64,000 bases of DNA from an uncultured Algibacter sp. (GTDB lineage: Bacteria; Bacteroidota; Bacteroidia; Flavobacteriales; Flavobacteriaceae): positions 744,001-808,000 of the forward strand of contig NZ_CANLGU010000002.1 in assembly GCF_947490405.1 (NCBI RefSeq). Direction: 5' to 3'. A model generated the notes under the pieces. That model saw only the letters and a program-made list of their open reading frames with translations. It was not told the DNA's origin and did no database searches. How positions within the stretch are numbered: position 1 is the first letter of the stretch; every line of letters begins with the position of its first letter. Below, in pieces: positions 27,131-36,120 of this stretch. The translations under genes and the position numbers were made by a program.

Positions 27131-28696
27131 ATGGCAGGAAATAATTTATCACCAAGACAGAAGATGATTAATCTGATGTATTTAATATTTATAGCAATGC
27201 TAGCTTTAAATATGTCAAAAGAAGTGCTTTCAGCCTTCGGATTAATGAACGAGAAGCTTACTGAATCTAATGAAGCAACTGAAGCAAGAAATGCTGATTT
27301 TGTAAAAAGTTTAGCTGTAAAAGCTTCAGATCAACCAGAAAAATACAAGCCTTTAAAAGCTAAAGCTGACCAAATAGATGCCCTAGCGCATAAATTTGAT
27401 GGATATTTAGAAGAATTAAAAGGAAAAATGACCGCTAAGCTTGATGATGCTAGAGATTATGAGATTATGGATAAAGGCGATTACCTTGATCAAAATTTCT
27501 TTAAAGGAGACAAGTTAAAAGAAGATGGACAAGAGTTTCTAAATCAAATCAATGGATTTAGAGATGGTGTTGTAAAAATCTTATCTGGTGAAAAAGGTAT
27601 GGAACCCATCATTAAAGAAGTTAAAGATAAGTTTAATACAGAACAAGAAGTGAATAGAGATGGCATCAAAGTAGATTGGTTAGACTACCACTACAAAGGA
27701 TTCCCTTTAGTAGCGTCTTTAACTAAAATGACACAGCTTCAAGCTGATATTAAAACTACGGAGTCTGAAGTACTATCAAAAATGCTAGCAGGAGAGCTTG
27801 CAAATCAAGTTGCAATGGATAATTATTCAACTTTAATGGAAACTTCTAAATCAGCTTACTTTAATGGAGAAAGATTTGATGGTGAAATTGTTTTAGGTCG
27901 TACAGATGAATCTACAAAGCCTAGTAGAGTAGAATTAACACTTGATGGTAGAAAACTTGTAAAAGATAAAGATTTTACACTAGAAGGAGGAAAAGTAAAG
28001 TTACAAGTAAGTTCAGGTGGGGTTGGAGAACATACAATCAAAGGAAAACTGTTTTTTGCCCAAGACGGGAAAGAAGAACCTGTTGATGTTTATCAAAAGT
28101 TTGCTACTGTTGCAAGGCCTAACTCCGCTACTATTTCTGCAGACAAAATGAATGTAGTTTATAGAGGTGTTAAAAACCCTATGACTATTTCATTTGCTGG
28201 TGTTCCAGATAACAAAGTTACTGCAAGTGCTCAAGGATTATCACGAGTTTCAGGTAGTAAATACGTAATGGACGCTACCAGAATTCAAGGTAGAGAAGTT
28301 ACAATTAATGTTACAGCTACCTTACCTGATGGGAAAAAAGTTCCAGATAATGCTAAGTTTAGAATTAAAGATTTACCAAAACCTACAGGAACAATTAGAG
28401 GTGAAGATGGTGCTATTAAAATGCAACGTAACAGTCTTAAAATCTCTACTATTGGTGCTAAGTTTGATGATTTTGATTTTGAATTACCATTACGTGTATC
28501 AGGATTTAAATTTAAAGTTCCTGGACAACCTACAATAAATGTAAAAGGAAACAAGTTAGATAGTAGAGCGCAGAAAGCTTTAGCAAAAGCTAAACGTGGA
28601 TCTGGAGTTCAAATATTTGACATCGAAGCAAAAGCTAGTGGTGTAAGTGTAATACTTAAAAAAGTATCACCAGTTTTTGTTGAGCTTACAAACTAG
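27131..28696 (+). CDS. gldM: Type IX secretion motor protein GldM
   Basis: Inner-membrane protein with a single N-terminal transmembrane helix (M-I-N-L-M-Y-L-I-F-I-A-M-L-A-L) that sits in the GldL pentamer, followed by a long periplasmic region of four domains reaching the GldK/GldN ring. 521 residues. Conserved N-terminal motif S-P-R-Q-K-M-I-N-L-M-Y and Ser/Lys/Glu after the helix (N-M-S-K-E-V-L). Confidence 0.96.
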   Translation: MAGNNLSPRQKMINLMYLIFIAMLALNMSKEVLSAFGLMNEKLTESNEATEARNADFVKSLAVKASDQPEKYKPLKAKADQIDALAHKFDGYLEELKGKMTAKLDDARDYEIMDKGDYLDQNFFKGDKLKEDGQEFLNQINGFRDGVVKILSGEKGMEPIIKEVKDKFNTEQEVNRDGIKVDWLDYHYKGFPLVASLTKMTQLQADIKTTESEVLSKMLAGELANQVAMDNYSTLMETSKSAYFNGERFDGEIVLGRTDESTKPSRVELTLDGRKLVKDKDFTLEGGKVKLQVSSGGVGEHTIKGKLFFAQDGKEEPVDVYQKFATVARPNSATISADKMNVVYRGVKNPMTISFAGVPDNKVTASAQGLSRVSGSKYVMDATRIQGREVTINVTATLPDGKKVPDNAKFRIKDLPKPTGTIRGEDGAIKMQRNSLKISTIGAKFDDFDFELPLRVSGFKFKVPGQPTINVKGNKLDSRAQKALAKAKRGSGVQIFDIEAKASGVSVILKKVSPVFVELTN

Positions 28697-28703
28697 AAAA
28701 ACT

Positions 28704-28736
28704 ATTAGAGATATTCTGTTAAGGAATATCTCTAAT
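28704..28736 (+). promoter_or_regulatory. Perfect 13-bp stem-loop between gldM and gldN
   Basis: ATTAGAGATATTC / GAATATCTCTAAT with a 7-nt loop, 8 bp after the gldM stop and 26 bp before gldN. There is no T-tract, so it is more likely an mRNA stabiliser, processing site or partial attenuator than a full terminator. Confidence 0.6.
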
Positions 28737-28761
28737 ATTCATAATGTAAAATAAAATTGAA

Positions 28762-29652
28762 ATGAACTTAAAACGTTTTTTATTAACCCTAACAACTGTT
28801 TTTACAGTGTCTGGTATCATTGCACAAGCAAATATTCTTAATGCTAAAAGCCCTGAGGAAATTGGTGTAAGAACAGAGGCTCAGAAAGCAGTAGACAATG
28901 ATAAACCTTTAGAATACGGTTACGTTGATGATAGAGATATTCTGTTTTCTAAGATGACTTGGGAAAAAGTTGTTCTTGATGAGCGAGCTAACTTTCCATT
29001 GTACTATCCAATAGATACAAACAATATTGGTAGTGACAGAAGATCGTTGTACGATGTACTTATGAAGAACATTAAAAATGGGAAAATAAAGAACATTTAT
29101 GATGATTCTTATTTTACAACAAAACGAACGTTAAAAGATATTGAATCTGCATTAACTATGATTGATACCACAGAGTTGGGTATTGAACAAATTAATGCTG
29201 GTGAAGAATTATCTGCAGAGTATATTAATAAAAGAGAAATTACTTCTGCTGATATAAAAGAGTATCACATTAAAGGGCTTTGGTATTTTGATAAGCGTCA
29301 AGCGGAAATGAAATACCGTTTATTAGGTATTGCTCCAGTGGCACCAGATGTTAACTTTATTGATGATTCTGAGCCAGATTTAGTGCCTTTATTCTGGGTG
29401 TTTTTTCCAGATGCTAGAGAGGTGCTTCATGAAGCTAAATCTTTTAATAACGAGAATAGCTCTATGCCATTTTCTTTTGATCATGTATTAAATGCAAGAC
29501 GTTTTCAAGGGTATATTTTTAGAGAAGAAAATGTACAAGGTGATAGAGCGATATCAGAATATGTATCTCAAAACGCTTTAATGCAGTTATTAGAGTCTGA
29601 AAGAATTAAAGATAAAATTAGAGACTTTGAATTAGATATGTGGACGTATTAA
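28762..29652 (+). CDS. gldN: Type IX secretion protein GldN
   Basis: Periplasmic ring partner of GldK. Sec signal peptide ending I-I-A-Q-A, family core F-S-K-M-T-W-E-K-V-V-L-D-E-R-x-N-F-P-L-Y-Y-P and L-F-W-V-F-F-P-D-A-R-E-V-L. 296 residues. Last gene of gldKLMN, followed by a strong terminator. Confidence 0.96.
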   Translation: MNLKRFLLTLTTVFTVSGIIAQANILNAKSPEEIGVRTEAQKAVDNDKPLEYGYVDDRDILFSKMTWEKVVLDERANFPLYYPIDTNNIGSDRRSLYDVLMKNIKNGKIKNIYDDSYFTTKRTLKDIESALTMIDTTELGIEQINAGEELSAEYINKREITSADIKEYHIKGLWYFDKRQAEMKYRLLGIAPVAPDVNFIDDSEPDLVPLFWVFFPDAREVLHEAKSFNNENSSMPFSFDHVLNARRFQGYIFREENVQGDRAISEYVSQNALMQLLESERIKDKIRDFELDMWTY

Positions 29653-29673
29653 GCCATAATGATAAATATATTA

Positions 29674-29706
29674 AAAAAACGCTCACTTTTAAAGTGAGCG
29701 TTTTTT
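29674..29706 (+). terminator. Terminator of gldKLMN
   Basis: AAAAAACGCTCACTTT / AAAGTGAGCGTTTTTT, a near-perfect hairpin with flanking A and T runs, so it probably works in both directions. Confidence 0.92.
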
Positions 29707-29784
29707 GTTTATTAATATGTTAGGTTAAGTGCAGTCGAAACCTTAAAAAGTTAAGTAAAAATCTACTTATCTTCGTACGTAATT

Positions 29785-30825
29785 ATGAAATTAGATTACA
29801 TTGTAGTTGGTATAGGTATTGCTGGCATAAGTTTTTGTGAGCAGCTAAGAGCAAACAATAAATCTTTTGCAGTATTTGATGATGCTTCGCAAAAATCTTC
29901 AACAGTAGCTGGTGGTTTGTATAATCCAGTGGTTTTAAAACGATTTACATCGGTTTGGAAAAGCACCGAACAGTTGGATATAGCTTTACCAGTTTATACT
30001 AATATCGAAAAAAGGCTAGATGTAAAATTAGATTATAAGATTCCAGTTTACAGGAAATTTGCCTCGTTAGAGGAACAGAATGATTGGTTTACAGCTTCAG
30101 ACAAGCCTCTGCTTTCAAGATATCTTTCAACACAAATTATAAAAAATAATAATGACTTTGTTAATGCGCCTTATGGGTATGGAAAGGTTTTAGAAACCGG
30201 ACGTATTGATGTTAAAACTATGATTGAAGCCTATAAAAGAGATTTGATTAATAATAAACTATTATTTGAGAGCCCTTTTGATTACAATAATTTGCAAATT
30301 GAAAACGCAGGAATTAGTTATAAAAACATTAATGCAAAACATATTGTTTTTGCTGAAGGTTTTGGAGTTAAGGAAAACCCTTATTTTAAAGATTTACCTT
30401 TAAATCCTGTAAAGGGCGAGTTGCTAACCATATATGCGCCAGATTTAAAGATTGATTTTGTTTTGAAAGCAGGTGTTTTTTTAATTCCGATGGGGAATGA
30501 TTTATATATCGTTGGAGCAACTTACGAATGGAAAGATTTAACTAATACGCCTACTAACAAAGCAAAGGATACGCTTTTAAGTAAATTAGATAAGCTTATA
30601 AGTTGTTCTTATAAAATTGTTAACCAAGTTGCTGGTGTTAGACCTACAGTTAAGGACAGAAGGCCTTTGGTGGGTATGCATCAAGATTACAATAATATTT
30701 TTGTTTTAAATGGCCTTGGAACACGAGGTGTTATGATTGGCCCTTATGTTGCTAAAGCGCTTTATAACCTTATTGAGCAGAATAAACCTTTGGATGTCGA
30801 GATTGATATAAACAGGTTTGTTTAA
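29785..30825 (+). CDS. FAD-dependent oxidoreductase (DAO family)
   Basis: N-terminal Rossmann motif V-V-G-I-G-I-A-G-I-S-F (G-x-G-x-x-G type) and a C-terminal FAD-binding block V-A-G-V-R-P-T-V-K-D-R-R-P-L-V-G with G-L-G-T-R-G-V. This is the glycine oxidase / D-amino-acid oxidase fold. The substrate is unknown; no amine-metabolism neighbours are present. 346 residues. Own transcription unit after the gldN terminator. Confidence 0.82.
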   Translation: MKLDYIVVGIGIAGISFCEQLRANNKSFAVFDDASQKSSTVAGGLYNPVVLKRFTSVWKSTEQLDIALPVYTNIEKRLDVKLDYKIPVYRKFASLEEQNDWFTASDKPLLSRYLSTQIIKNNNDFVNAPYGYGKVLETGRIDVKTMIEAYKRDLINNKLLFESPFDYNNLQIENAGISYKNINAKHIVFAEGFGVKENPYFKDLPLNPVKGELLTIYAPDLKIDFVLKAGVFLIPMGNDLYIVGATYEWKDLTNTPTNKAKDTLLSKLDKLISCSYKIVNQVAGVRPTVKDRRPLVGMHQDYNNIFVLNGLGTRGVMIGPYVAKALYNLIEQNKPLDVEIDINRFV

Positions 30826-30871
30826 TGGAAAATAAAAAGCTAAACCTATTTTATAATGATGAGGTTGGCTT

Positions 30872-30953
30872 GCGTTAGGGATTGAACGGTATGTTTGAAA
30901 TACCCGACGAAGGAGGGATTGAGTAGTGAAAGCCCGACCTTTAGGTAACGCCC
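30872..30953. repeat. Dispersed GC-rich intergenic repeat, copy B
   Basis: Shares GCGTTAGGGATTG, GTGAAAGCCCGACC and a TTTAGGTAACGCC end with copy A (17201-17298), but the middle differs. It fills the gap between the FAD oxidoreductase and the convergent DUF983 gene. Confidence 0.6.
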
Positions 30954-30959
30954 AAAACC

Positions 30960-31343
30960 TTATTTTTTTGCTAGTGATTTATCGTAACTCATAAAAAAGT
31001 TAATCCAAATATTTCGGGAAAGCCTTAATATAATTGGAAGACAAATGATTAGTGTAATTACTATGGCTATAAATACCTGCATTAAACTAGCATTAAATAA
31101 AAAGAATGAGATAACGAATGCAGCTGTGGCAAAGGCGATACCTACGGCGTAACTAACGTACATGGAACCATAGAAGAACGAGGGTTCTATTTTGTATTTA
31201 GTTTTACAATTTGAGCAGGTGTTGTGCATGTCTAAAACCTCGGGAAGCACATAAGGGTTTGTGTTTTTGTACATGGATTCTTCGTGACATTTTGGGCAAG
31301 AGCCATTGAGAATACTATATAACTTTAAGCCTTTTTTTAACAT
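30960..31343 (-). CDS. DUF983 family membrane protein
   Basis: 127 residues. N-terminal zinc-ribbon-like pairs C-P-K-C-H and C-S-N-C (about 16-19 and 43-46), then S-F-F-Y-G-S-M-Y-V-S-Y-A-V-G and two hydrophobic helices. This is the DUF983 pattern; function unknown. Monocistronic, divergent from the ABC-F gene. Confidence 0.88.
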   Translation of the reverse strand: MLKKGLKLYSILNGSCPKCHEESMYKNTNPYVLPEVLDMHNTCSNCKTKYKIEPSFFYGSMYVSYAVGIAFATAAFVISFFLFNASLMQVFIAIVITLIICLPIILRLSRNIWINFFMSYDKSLAKK

Positions 31344-31383
31344 ATTATTTAATGTATTTTTGCAAGCTAAATATTAAAAGGTT

Positions 31384-31440
31384 TTCTCGAAATAGAATCG
31401 AGAACTTAGTGCAAAAATACTATTTAATAGATATTGCACT
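31384..31440 (+). promoter_or_regulatory. Two-hairpin leader of the ABC-F gene
   Basis: First hairpin TTCTCGA / TCGAGAA (31384-31404), second AGTGCAA / TTGCACT (31408-31440) enclosing an inner CTATT / AATAG. A -7-like TATTTTTG lies upstream at 31355-31362. The structured 5' leader may control translation of the ATPase. Confidence 0.45.
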
Positions 31441-31460
31441 GTGATAAAAGTTACATTTCT

Positions 31461-33371
31461 ATGATGAACATTCATAATTTATCGATTTCATTTCAAGGAG
31501 AATATCTGTTTGAAGACATTACCTTTAAGTTAGGTAACGGGGATAGAATTGGCCTAATTGGAAAGAATGGAGCAGGTAAATCTACGATGCTTAAAATTTT
31601 ATCTAGAGAAATGGAACCCGATACAGGGCAAATAGCCACTGATAAAGAATTGAAAATTGGTTTTTTAAAACAGGATATTGATTTTGTTTTTGGTAGAACA
31701 GTTTTGGAAGAATCGTATGAGGCTTTTACTGAGATTAAGGCTTTAGAAGCTAAAATGGACGATGTAAATAATCAGTTGGCAGAACGAACGGATTATGAAA
31801 GTGAAGCTTATAATCAATTAATGATTGATATTAATGAGTTGCAACATCAATACGAAATTTTAGGTGGTTATAATTATCAAGGGGATACTGAGAAAATCTT
31901 ACAAGGTTTAGGGTTTCAGAGAAAAGATTTTGAAAAACTTACAGACACGTTTTCTGGAGGTTGGCGTATGCGTATTGAGTTAGCAAAACTTTTATTGCAG
32001 AATAATGATATTTTACTTTTAGATGAGCCTACAAACCATTTGGATATTGAATCTATTATTTGGTTAGAAGGGTTTTTAAAAAATTATGCAGGTGCTGTTG
32101 TTATTGTATCGCACGATAAAATGTTTTTGGATAACGTAACGAATCGAACTATCGAGATATCATTGGGGCGTATTTATGATTACCCAAAACCGTACTCTAA
32201 ATACTTGGTGTTGCGTGAAGAGCTAAGAACGCAGCAATTGGCGTCTCAAAAAAATCAGCAAAAACAAATTGAGCAAACTGAAAAGTTAATAGAGAAGTTT
32301 CGTGCGAAAGCTTCAAAAGCAACAATGGCTCAGTCGCTTATTAAAAAGCTTGATAAAATTGATAGGATTGAGGTTGATGAGGATGATAATAGTGTGATGA
32401 CACTTAATTTCCCTGTTTCTATTACTCCAGGGAAAGTTGTTGTAGAGGCTGAAACAATTTCAAAAAACTATGGCGATAATCAAGTTTTAAAGGATATTGA
32501 TTTGTTAATTGAACGTGATAGTAAAACGGCTTTTGTTGGACAGAATGGACAAGGAAAATCTACATTAGCTAAAATTATTGTTGGTGATATAAAGCACGAT
32601 GGACACCTTAAATTAGGGCATAATGTTCAGATAGGATATTTTGCTCAAAACCAAGCGGAGTATTTAGATGGTAACAAGACTGTGCACGATACCATGATTG
32701 ATGCTGCCAACGAAACAAATAGAAGTAAAGTAAGAGATATTTTGGGTTCGTTTTTGTTTAGAGGAGACGAGGTTGAAAAATATGTACGTGTGCTTTCTGG
32801 TGGAGAGCGTAATCGATTAGCACTAGCTAAATTGATGTTACAACCTTTTAATGTCCTTATAATGGATGAGCCTACGAATCATTTAGATATAAAATCTAAG
32901 AATGTTTTAAAGGAAGCTTTAAAGCGATTTGAAGGGACTTTGATTTTAGTATCGCATGATCGTGATTTTCTTCAGGGTTTAACCAATATTGTTTATGAGT
33001 TTAAAGACCATAAGCTTAAAGAATATTTAGGTGATATTGATTATTACCTAGATCAGCGTAAAGTAGAGAGTTTACGTGAAGTGGAAAAACGAACTGTGGT
33101 TAAGGAAACACCTAAGGAAAAAAAACAACAGTCGTATGAAGATCAAAAAAAGTTAAAATCTTTGAATAACAAGTTGAGTAATGTAGAATCTAAAATTAAT
33201 CAGCTTGAAAAAGCTATTAAAGATATAGATTTTGAACTTGAAATTAATTATGAAGAGGCTACTTCTAAGCCTAATTTCTTCGACGATTATCAGAAAAAAA
33301 AGACTGATTTGCAAGAGTTGATGAGTAAATGGGAGGTCATTCAACTGGAAATTGAGCAGTTTGTCGATTAA
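31461..33371 (+). CDS. ABC-F family ATP-binding protein
   Basis: Two ABC ATPase domains in one chain with no membrane segments: Walker A G-K-N-G-A-G-K-S-T and G-Q-N-G-Q-G-K-S-T, signatures F-S-G-G-W-R and L-S-G-G-E-R, Walker B L-L-L-D-E-P-T-N-H and L-I-M-D-E-P-T-N-H. These are joined by the ABC-F linker and followed by a C-terminal coiled coil (about 560-635) as in Uup. Probably acts on ribosomes or DNA intermediates, not transport. The frame begins at a TTG (31434) inside a leader hairpin; the ATG at 31461 (or 31464) is the better start. Confidence 0.93.
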   Translation: MMNIHNLSISFQGEYLFEDITFKLGNGDRIGLIGKNGAGKSTMLKILSREMEPDTGQIATDKELKIGFLKQDIDFVFGRTVLEESYEAFTEIKALEAKMDDVNNQLAERTDYESEAYNQLMIDINELQHQYEILGGYNYQGDTEKILQGLGFQRKDFEKLTDTFSGGWRMRIELAKLLLQNNDILLLDEPTNHLDIESIIWLEGFLKNYAGAVVIVSHDKMFLDNVTNRTIEISLGRIYDYPKPYSKYLVLREELRTQQLASQKNQQKQIEQTEKLIEKFRAKASKATMAQSLIKKLDKIDRIEVDEDDNSVMTLNFPVSITPGKVVVEAETISKNYGDNQVLKDIDLLIERDSKTAFVGQNGQGKSTLAKIIVGDIKHDGHLKLGHNVQIGYFAQNQAEYLDGNKTVHDTMIDAANETNRSKVRDILGSFLFRGDEVEKYVRVLSGGERNRLALAKLMLQPFNVLIMDEPTNHLDIKSKNVLKEALKRFEGTLILVSHDRDFLQGLTNIVYEFKDHKLKEYLGDIDYYLDQRKVESLREVEKRTVVKETPKEKKQQSYEDQKKLKSLNNKLSNVESKINQLEKAIKDIDFELEINYEEATSKPNFFDDYQKKKTDLQELMSKWEVIQLEIEQFVD

Positions 33372-33470
33372 AAAATGTTAAAATTTAGTGTATTTTATCG
33401 ATAAAAATAGTTTTTTGTCTGGTTTCGGCCTATATTCGTGCAAGAATTAATCCCAAATTTGACCAAAAAC

Positions 33471-34295
33471 ATGAAGTCTTTAAAATTACTTGTCGTTTGT
33501 TTCTTAGTTACAGCGTATGCTTTTGCTAATGTATCTTCAACTGATAAAAATGCTTTAATCGCATTATATAATGCTACCAACGGTGCTGAATGGAATTCCT
33601 CATGGGATTTAAATGCATCAGTTGACAAGTGGCATGGTGTTAAAATTGAAAATAACAGAGTTACTGAAATAAATTTACAGTTTAATAACTTAAACGGAGA
33701 GTTACCACAAGAAATAGGTAATCTCTCAAATCTAAAAGTTTTAAACTTAGGATTCAATAAATTACAGGGCGAGCTTCCTACATCTTTAAGTAGCTTAAAA
33801 GAACTTAAATCACTTGAGTTATTTATGAATAGATTTGAAGGAAATATTCCTTCAGAGTTAGGTGAGTTAAAAAACCTAGAATCTTTAAAATTATACAGTA
33901 ATAAATTTACTGGAGAAATACCTTCTTCTTTAATGGGTTTAACAAACTTAAAAGAGTTGTTGTTGGGTAGTAATTATTTAACAGGACAAATTCCAACAGA
34001 TATCTATGCTTTATCAAAATTACAAAAGCTTAGTTTGATGGATAATAAAATGGATGGTGAAATACCAGCAGAATTGGCTCAATTAAAAGATTTAGAAGAA
34101 TTGTTACTGTCTACAAATCAGTTTACAGGAGACTTACCTCAAGAGTTTATGAATTTAACTAAGTTAAATACCATGATGGTGAGTGATAATAATTTAAATA
34201 AGGAATACATTACTGTTTCTGGTAAAAACCCACCAACATTGATGCAATTACAGTTGCAAAATGCTACTGCAACCATGGATATTGAAAAAGAATAA
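33471..34295 (+). CDS. Exported leucine-rich repeat protein
   Basis: Signal peptide starting at ATG 33471 (M-K-S-L-K-L-L-V-V-C). An N-terminal LRR cap (A-L-I-A-L-Y-N-A-T-N-G, W-N) is followed by about seven plant-type LRRs of 24 residues with L-x-x-N-x-L-x-G-x-I/L-P spacing. No type IX C-terminal sorting domain and no anchor is seen. Likely binds protein or peptide ligands in the periplasm or outside. Confidence 0.88.
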   Translation: MKSLKLLVVCFLVTAYAFANVSSTDKNALIALYNATNGAEWNSSWDLNASVDKWHGVKIENNRVTEINLQFNNLNGELPQEIGNLSNLKVLNLGFNKLQGELPTSLSSLKELKSLELFMNRFEGNIPSELGELKNLESLKLYSNKFTGEIPSSLMGLTNLKELLLGSNYLTGQIPTDIYALSKLQKLSLMDNKMDGEIPAELAQLKDLEELLLSTNQFTGDLPQEFMNLTKLNTMMVSDNNLNKEYITVSGKNPPTLMQLQLQNATATMDIEKE

Positions 34296-34322
34296 ATAAA
34301 TTTTCATAAAATTAGTTAGTTT

Positions 34323-34349
34323 AAAAGCCATCTGTATGATGGCTTTTTT
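34323..34349 (+). terminator. Terminator after LRR gene
   Basis: GCCATC / GATGGC stem with a TGTAT loop, preceded by AAAA and followed by TTTTTT. Confidence 0.85.
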
Positions 34350-34360
34350 AGTTTTATATC

Positions 34361-34543
34361 ATGATAGAACACCATTTTACATGTCCGCATTGTTGGGAAT
34401 CTATTTCTATGTTGTTTGATAGTTCTATTTCAAAACAATCTTATGTCGAAGATTGTGAGGTATGCTGTAACCCAATACAAGTAACTTCTGAATTTATTAA
34501 TACAGAATTAGTGGGCTTTCAAGCAGATAGTATCGAACAATAA
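34361..34543 (+). CDS. CPXCG motif-containing Cys-rich protein
   Basis: 60-residue protein with two Cys pairs (C-P-H-C at 8-11 and C-E-V-C-C around 31-35) forming a probable zinc ribbon. Matches the small CPXCG family found in proteobacteria and flavobacteria. Function unknown. Last gene before the tRNA and island. Confidence 0.85.
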   Translation: MIEHHFTCPHCWESISMLFDSSISKQSYVEDCEVCCNPIQVTSEFINTELVGFQADSIEQ

Positions 34544-34560
34544 TATTTTCTAATTTTATA

Positions 34561-34591
34561 CTTGCAGAAACTAAAAAGGATTGTATATTTG
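34561..34591 (+). promoter_or_regulatory. Promoter of the initiator tRNA
   Basis: CTTG (34561-34564), a 19-bp spacer, then TATATTTG (34584-34591), matching TTTG-N19-TAnnTTTG with one mismatch; 11 bp before the tRNA 5' end. Confidence 0.7.
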
Positions 34592-34602
34592 CAGTCCAAT
34601 AT

Positions 34603-34678
<76 letters not shown>

Positions 34679-34680
34679 GC

Positions 34681-34712
34681 AAAGAGTAATCAGAAATGGT
34701 TACTCTTTTTTT
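34681..34712 (+). terminator. Island-supplied terminator behind the tRNA
   Basis: AAAGAGTAA / TTACTCTTT with a 10-nt loop and TTTTTTT. It lies inside the island and replaces the tRNA's original terminator, which now sits at 52840-52873. Confidence 0.8.
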
Positions 34713-34790
34713 ATGCAGTAAAATCTGTGGGTTACTGTGTTTTACTAATACTTCACTTTTTATAGGATTGTATCACACCATCAAGCAAAA

Positions 34791-34831
34791 GGCACACTTT
34801 TAGGCACACCCTTTCATAAAAAAGGTACACC
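34791..34831 (+). promoter_or_regulatory. Candidate arm-type integrase sites, left end
   Basis: Three short direct repeats GGCACAC (34791), GGCACAC (34803) and GGTACAC (34824) lie between attL and the integrase. Related GGTGCAC and GGCATAC occur at 52745 and 52757, near attR. Such repeats fit arm-type binding sites for the integrase N-terminal domain. Confidence 0.5.
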
Positions 34832-34852
34832 CTATATTATAAACGTAACATT

Positions 34853-36064
34853 ATGAATTTCAAAAATATAAGAGTGTTGTTTTTGCTCAATAGAGTAAAA
34901 ATTAACAAGCAAAATAAATCCCCAATAAGGTGTAGAGTTACCTACTTGGGAAAAAGGAAGGTGTTTTCAACAGGTTTTTTTATAGTGCCTAAATACTGGT
35001 ACAGTAAAGAGCAAAAAGCTAAACCACCTAATTCAGATAACAATTATATCAATTTACAATTGAGCCTTATTAGTCAAAAGATTAATGAGGCTTTTTTGTT
35101 TTTACAGGTTAATAATAAGCCTTTTGATGTAGAAGATATTTATTTAAAGTATAAAGGAGAAACTACTAATGAAGAAAAGACTTTGATGGAAGTGTTTAAA
35201 ACTCATAATGAAAACATGTTCAAACTTATTGGTAAAGAATACACTAAGTCAACTTATTATAAGTTTGTTGAGGCTAAAAATCATCTTTCAAATTTCTTGT
35301 CTTTTAAATATAAGCGTAATGACATTTTGTTAAGCAAGATTACTTTAAAATTTATTGAAGATTTCGATTTCTACTTAAAGTCAGAGCTTAGTCATAAACA
35401 AATTACTATTAATAAGTCTATACAGAGACTCCGTAAAATTATCAAATTAGCTCTGGCTGAAGGTTATTTACTTAAGGACCCTTTTATTTTGTACAAGCCT
35501 AAAAAATATAAAGTTGAAGTTGTTTATCTTGACTCTGATGAATTACAAGAATTAGAAAGCCATGATTTTTCATATAATCCTAGATTAGAAAGAATAAGGG
35601 ATTGCTTTGTGTTTTGTTGCTATACAGGATTGGCTTATGCTGAAATGTCAGCTTTAAGCCATGAACACATTATTGAGGGCTTTGATGGTAGCAAATGGAT
35701 AAAAATGTATAGGCAGAAGACAGGGAGTTTGCTAAGTGTGCCTTTATTGCCACAAGCAAATGTAATACTTGAAAAGTACCAGCAAGAGGAAGGAATATTA
35801 CCTATTATTACTAATCAAAAATTTAATTCCTATTTGAAGGAAATAGCAGTGATTTTAGGCTTTAAAAAAAAGCTGACACACCATATTGCCAGAAAGACTT
35901 TTGCAACCACTGTATTGCTTTATAATGATGTTCCAATGGAAATTGTGAGTGAGCTTTTAGGACATTCAAAAATGGCTATTACACAAAAATTTTATGGTAA
36001 AGTGGTACAGAAGAAAGTTAGTGAAGAAATTTTTCGTTTAAAGAAAAAAATGAAAAATAGTTAA
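34853..36064 (+). CDS. Tyrosine recombinase / island integrase
   Basis: 403 residues. N-terminal arm-binding domain (about 1-100), SAM-like core-binding domain (about 110-205) and catalytic domain. Catalytic residues seen: Lys in Y-R-Q-K-T-G (289), H344-I-A-R347, H371 in L-L-G-H-S, nucleophile Tyr381. The first Arg of the catalytic set is absent: T-G-L-A-Y-A-E has Ala261 where most have Arg, as in the CTnDOT integrase group of Bacteroidota, where another residue takes over. Directly beside attL, reading inward. Confidence 0.94.
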   Translation: MNFKNIRVLFLLNRVKINKQNKSPIRCRVTYLGKRKVFSTGFFIVPKYWYSKEQKAKPPNSDNNYINLQLSLISQKINEAFLFLQVNNKPFDVEDIYLKYKGETTNEEKTLMEVFKTHNENMFKLIGKEYTKSTYYKFVEAKNHLSNFLSFKYKRNDILLSKITLKFIEDFDFYLKSELSHKQITINKSIQRLRKIIKLALAEGYLLKDPFILYKPKKYKVEVVYLDSDELQELESHDFSYNPRLERIRDCFVFCCYTGLAYAEMSALSHEHIIEGFDGSKWIKMYRQKTGSLLSVPLLPQANVILEKYQQEEGILPIITNQKFNSYLKEIAVILGFKKKLTHHIARKTFATTVLLYNDVPMEIVSELLGHSKMAITQKFYGKVVQKKVSEEIFRLKKKMKNS

Positions 36065-36096
36065 TATTTATCTTAATGTTTATACATTTGTACCTG

Positions 36097-36116
36097 AAAA
36101 GGTGTAAACCTTTTTT
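36097..36116 (+). terminator. Possible terminator after integrase
   Basis: AAAAGG / CCTTTT with a 6-nt loop, followed by T residues, 33 bp after the integrase stop. Short stem, modest support. Confidence 0.5.
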
Positions 36117-36120
36117 CTGC

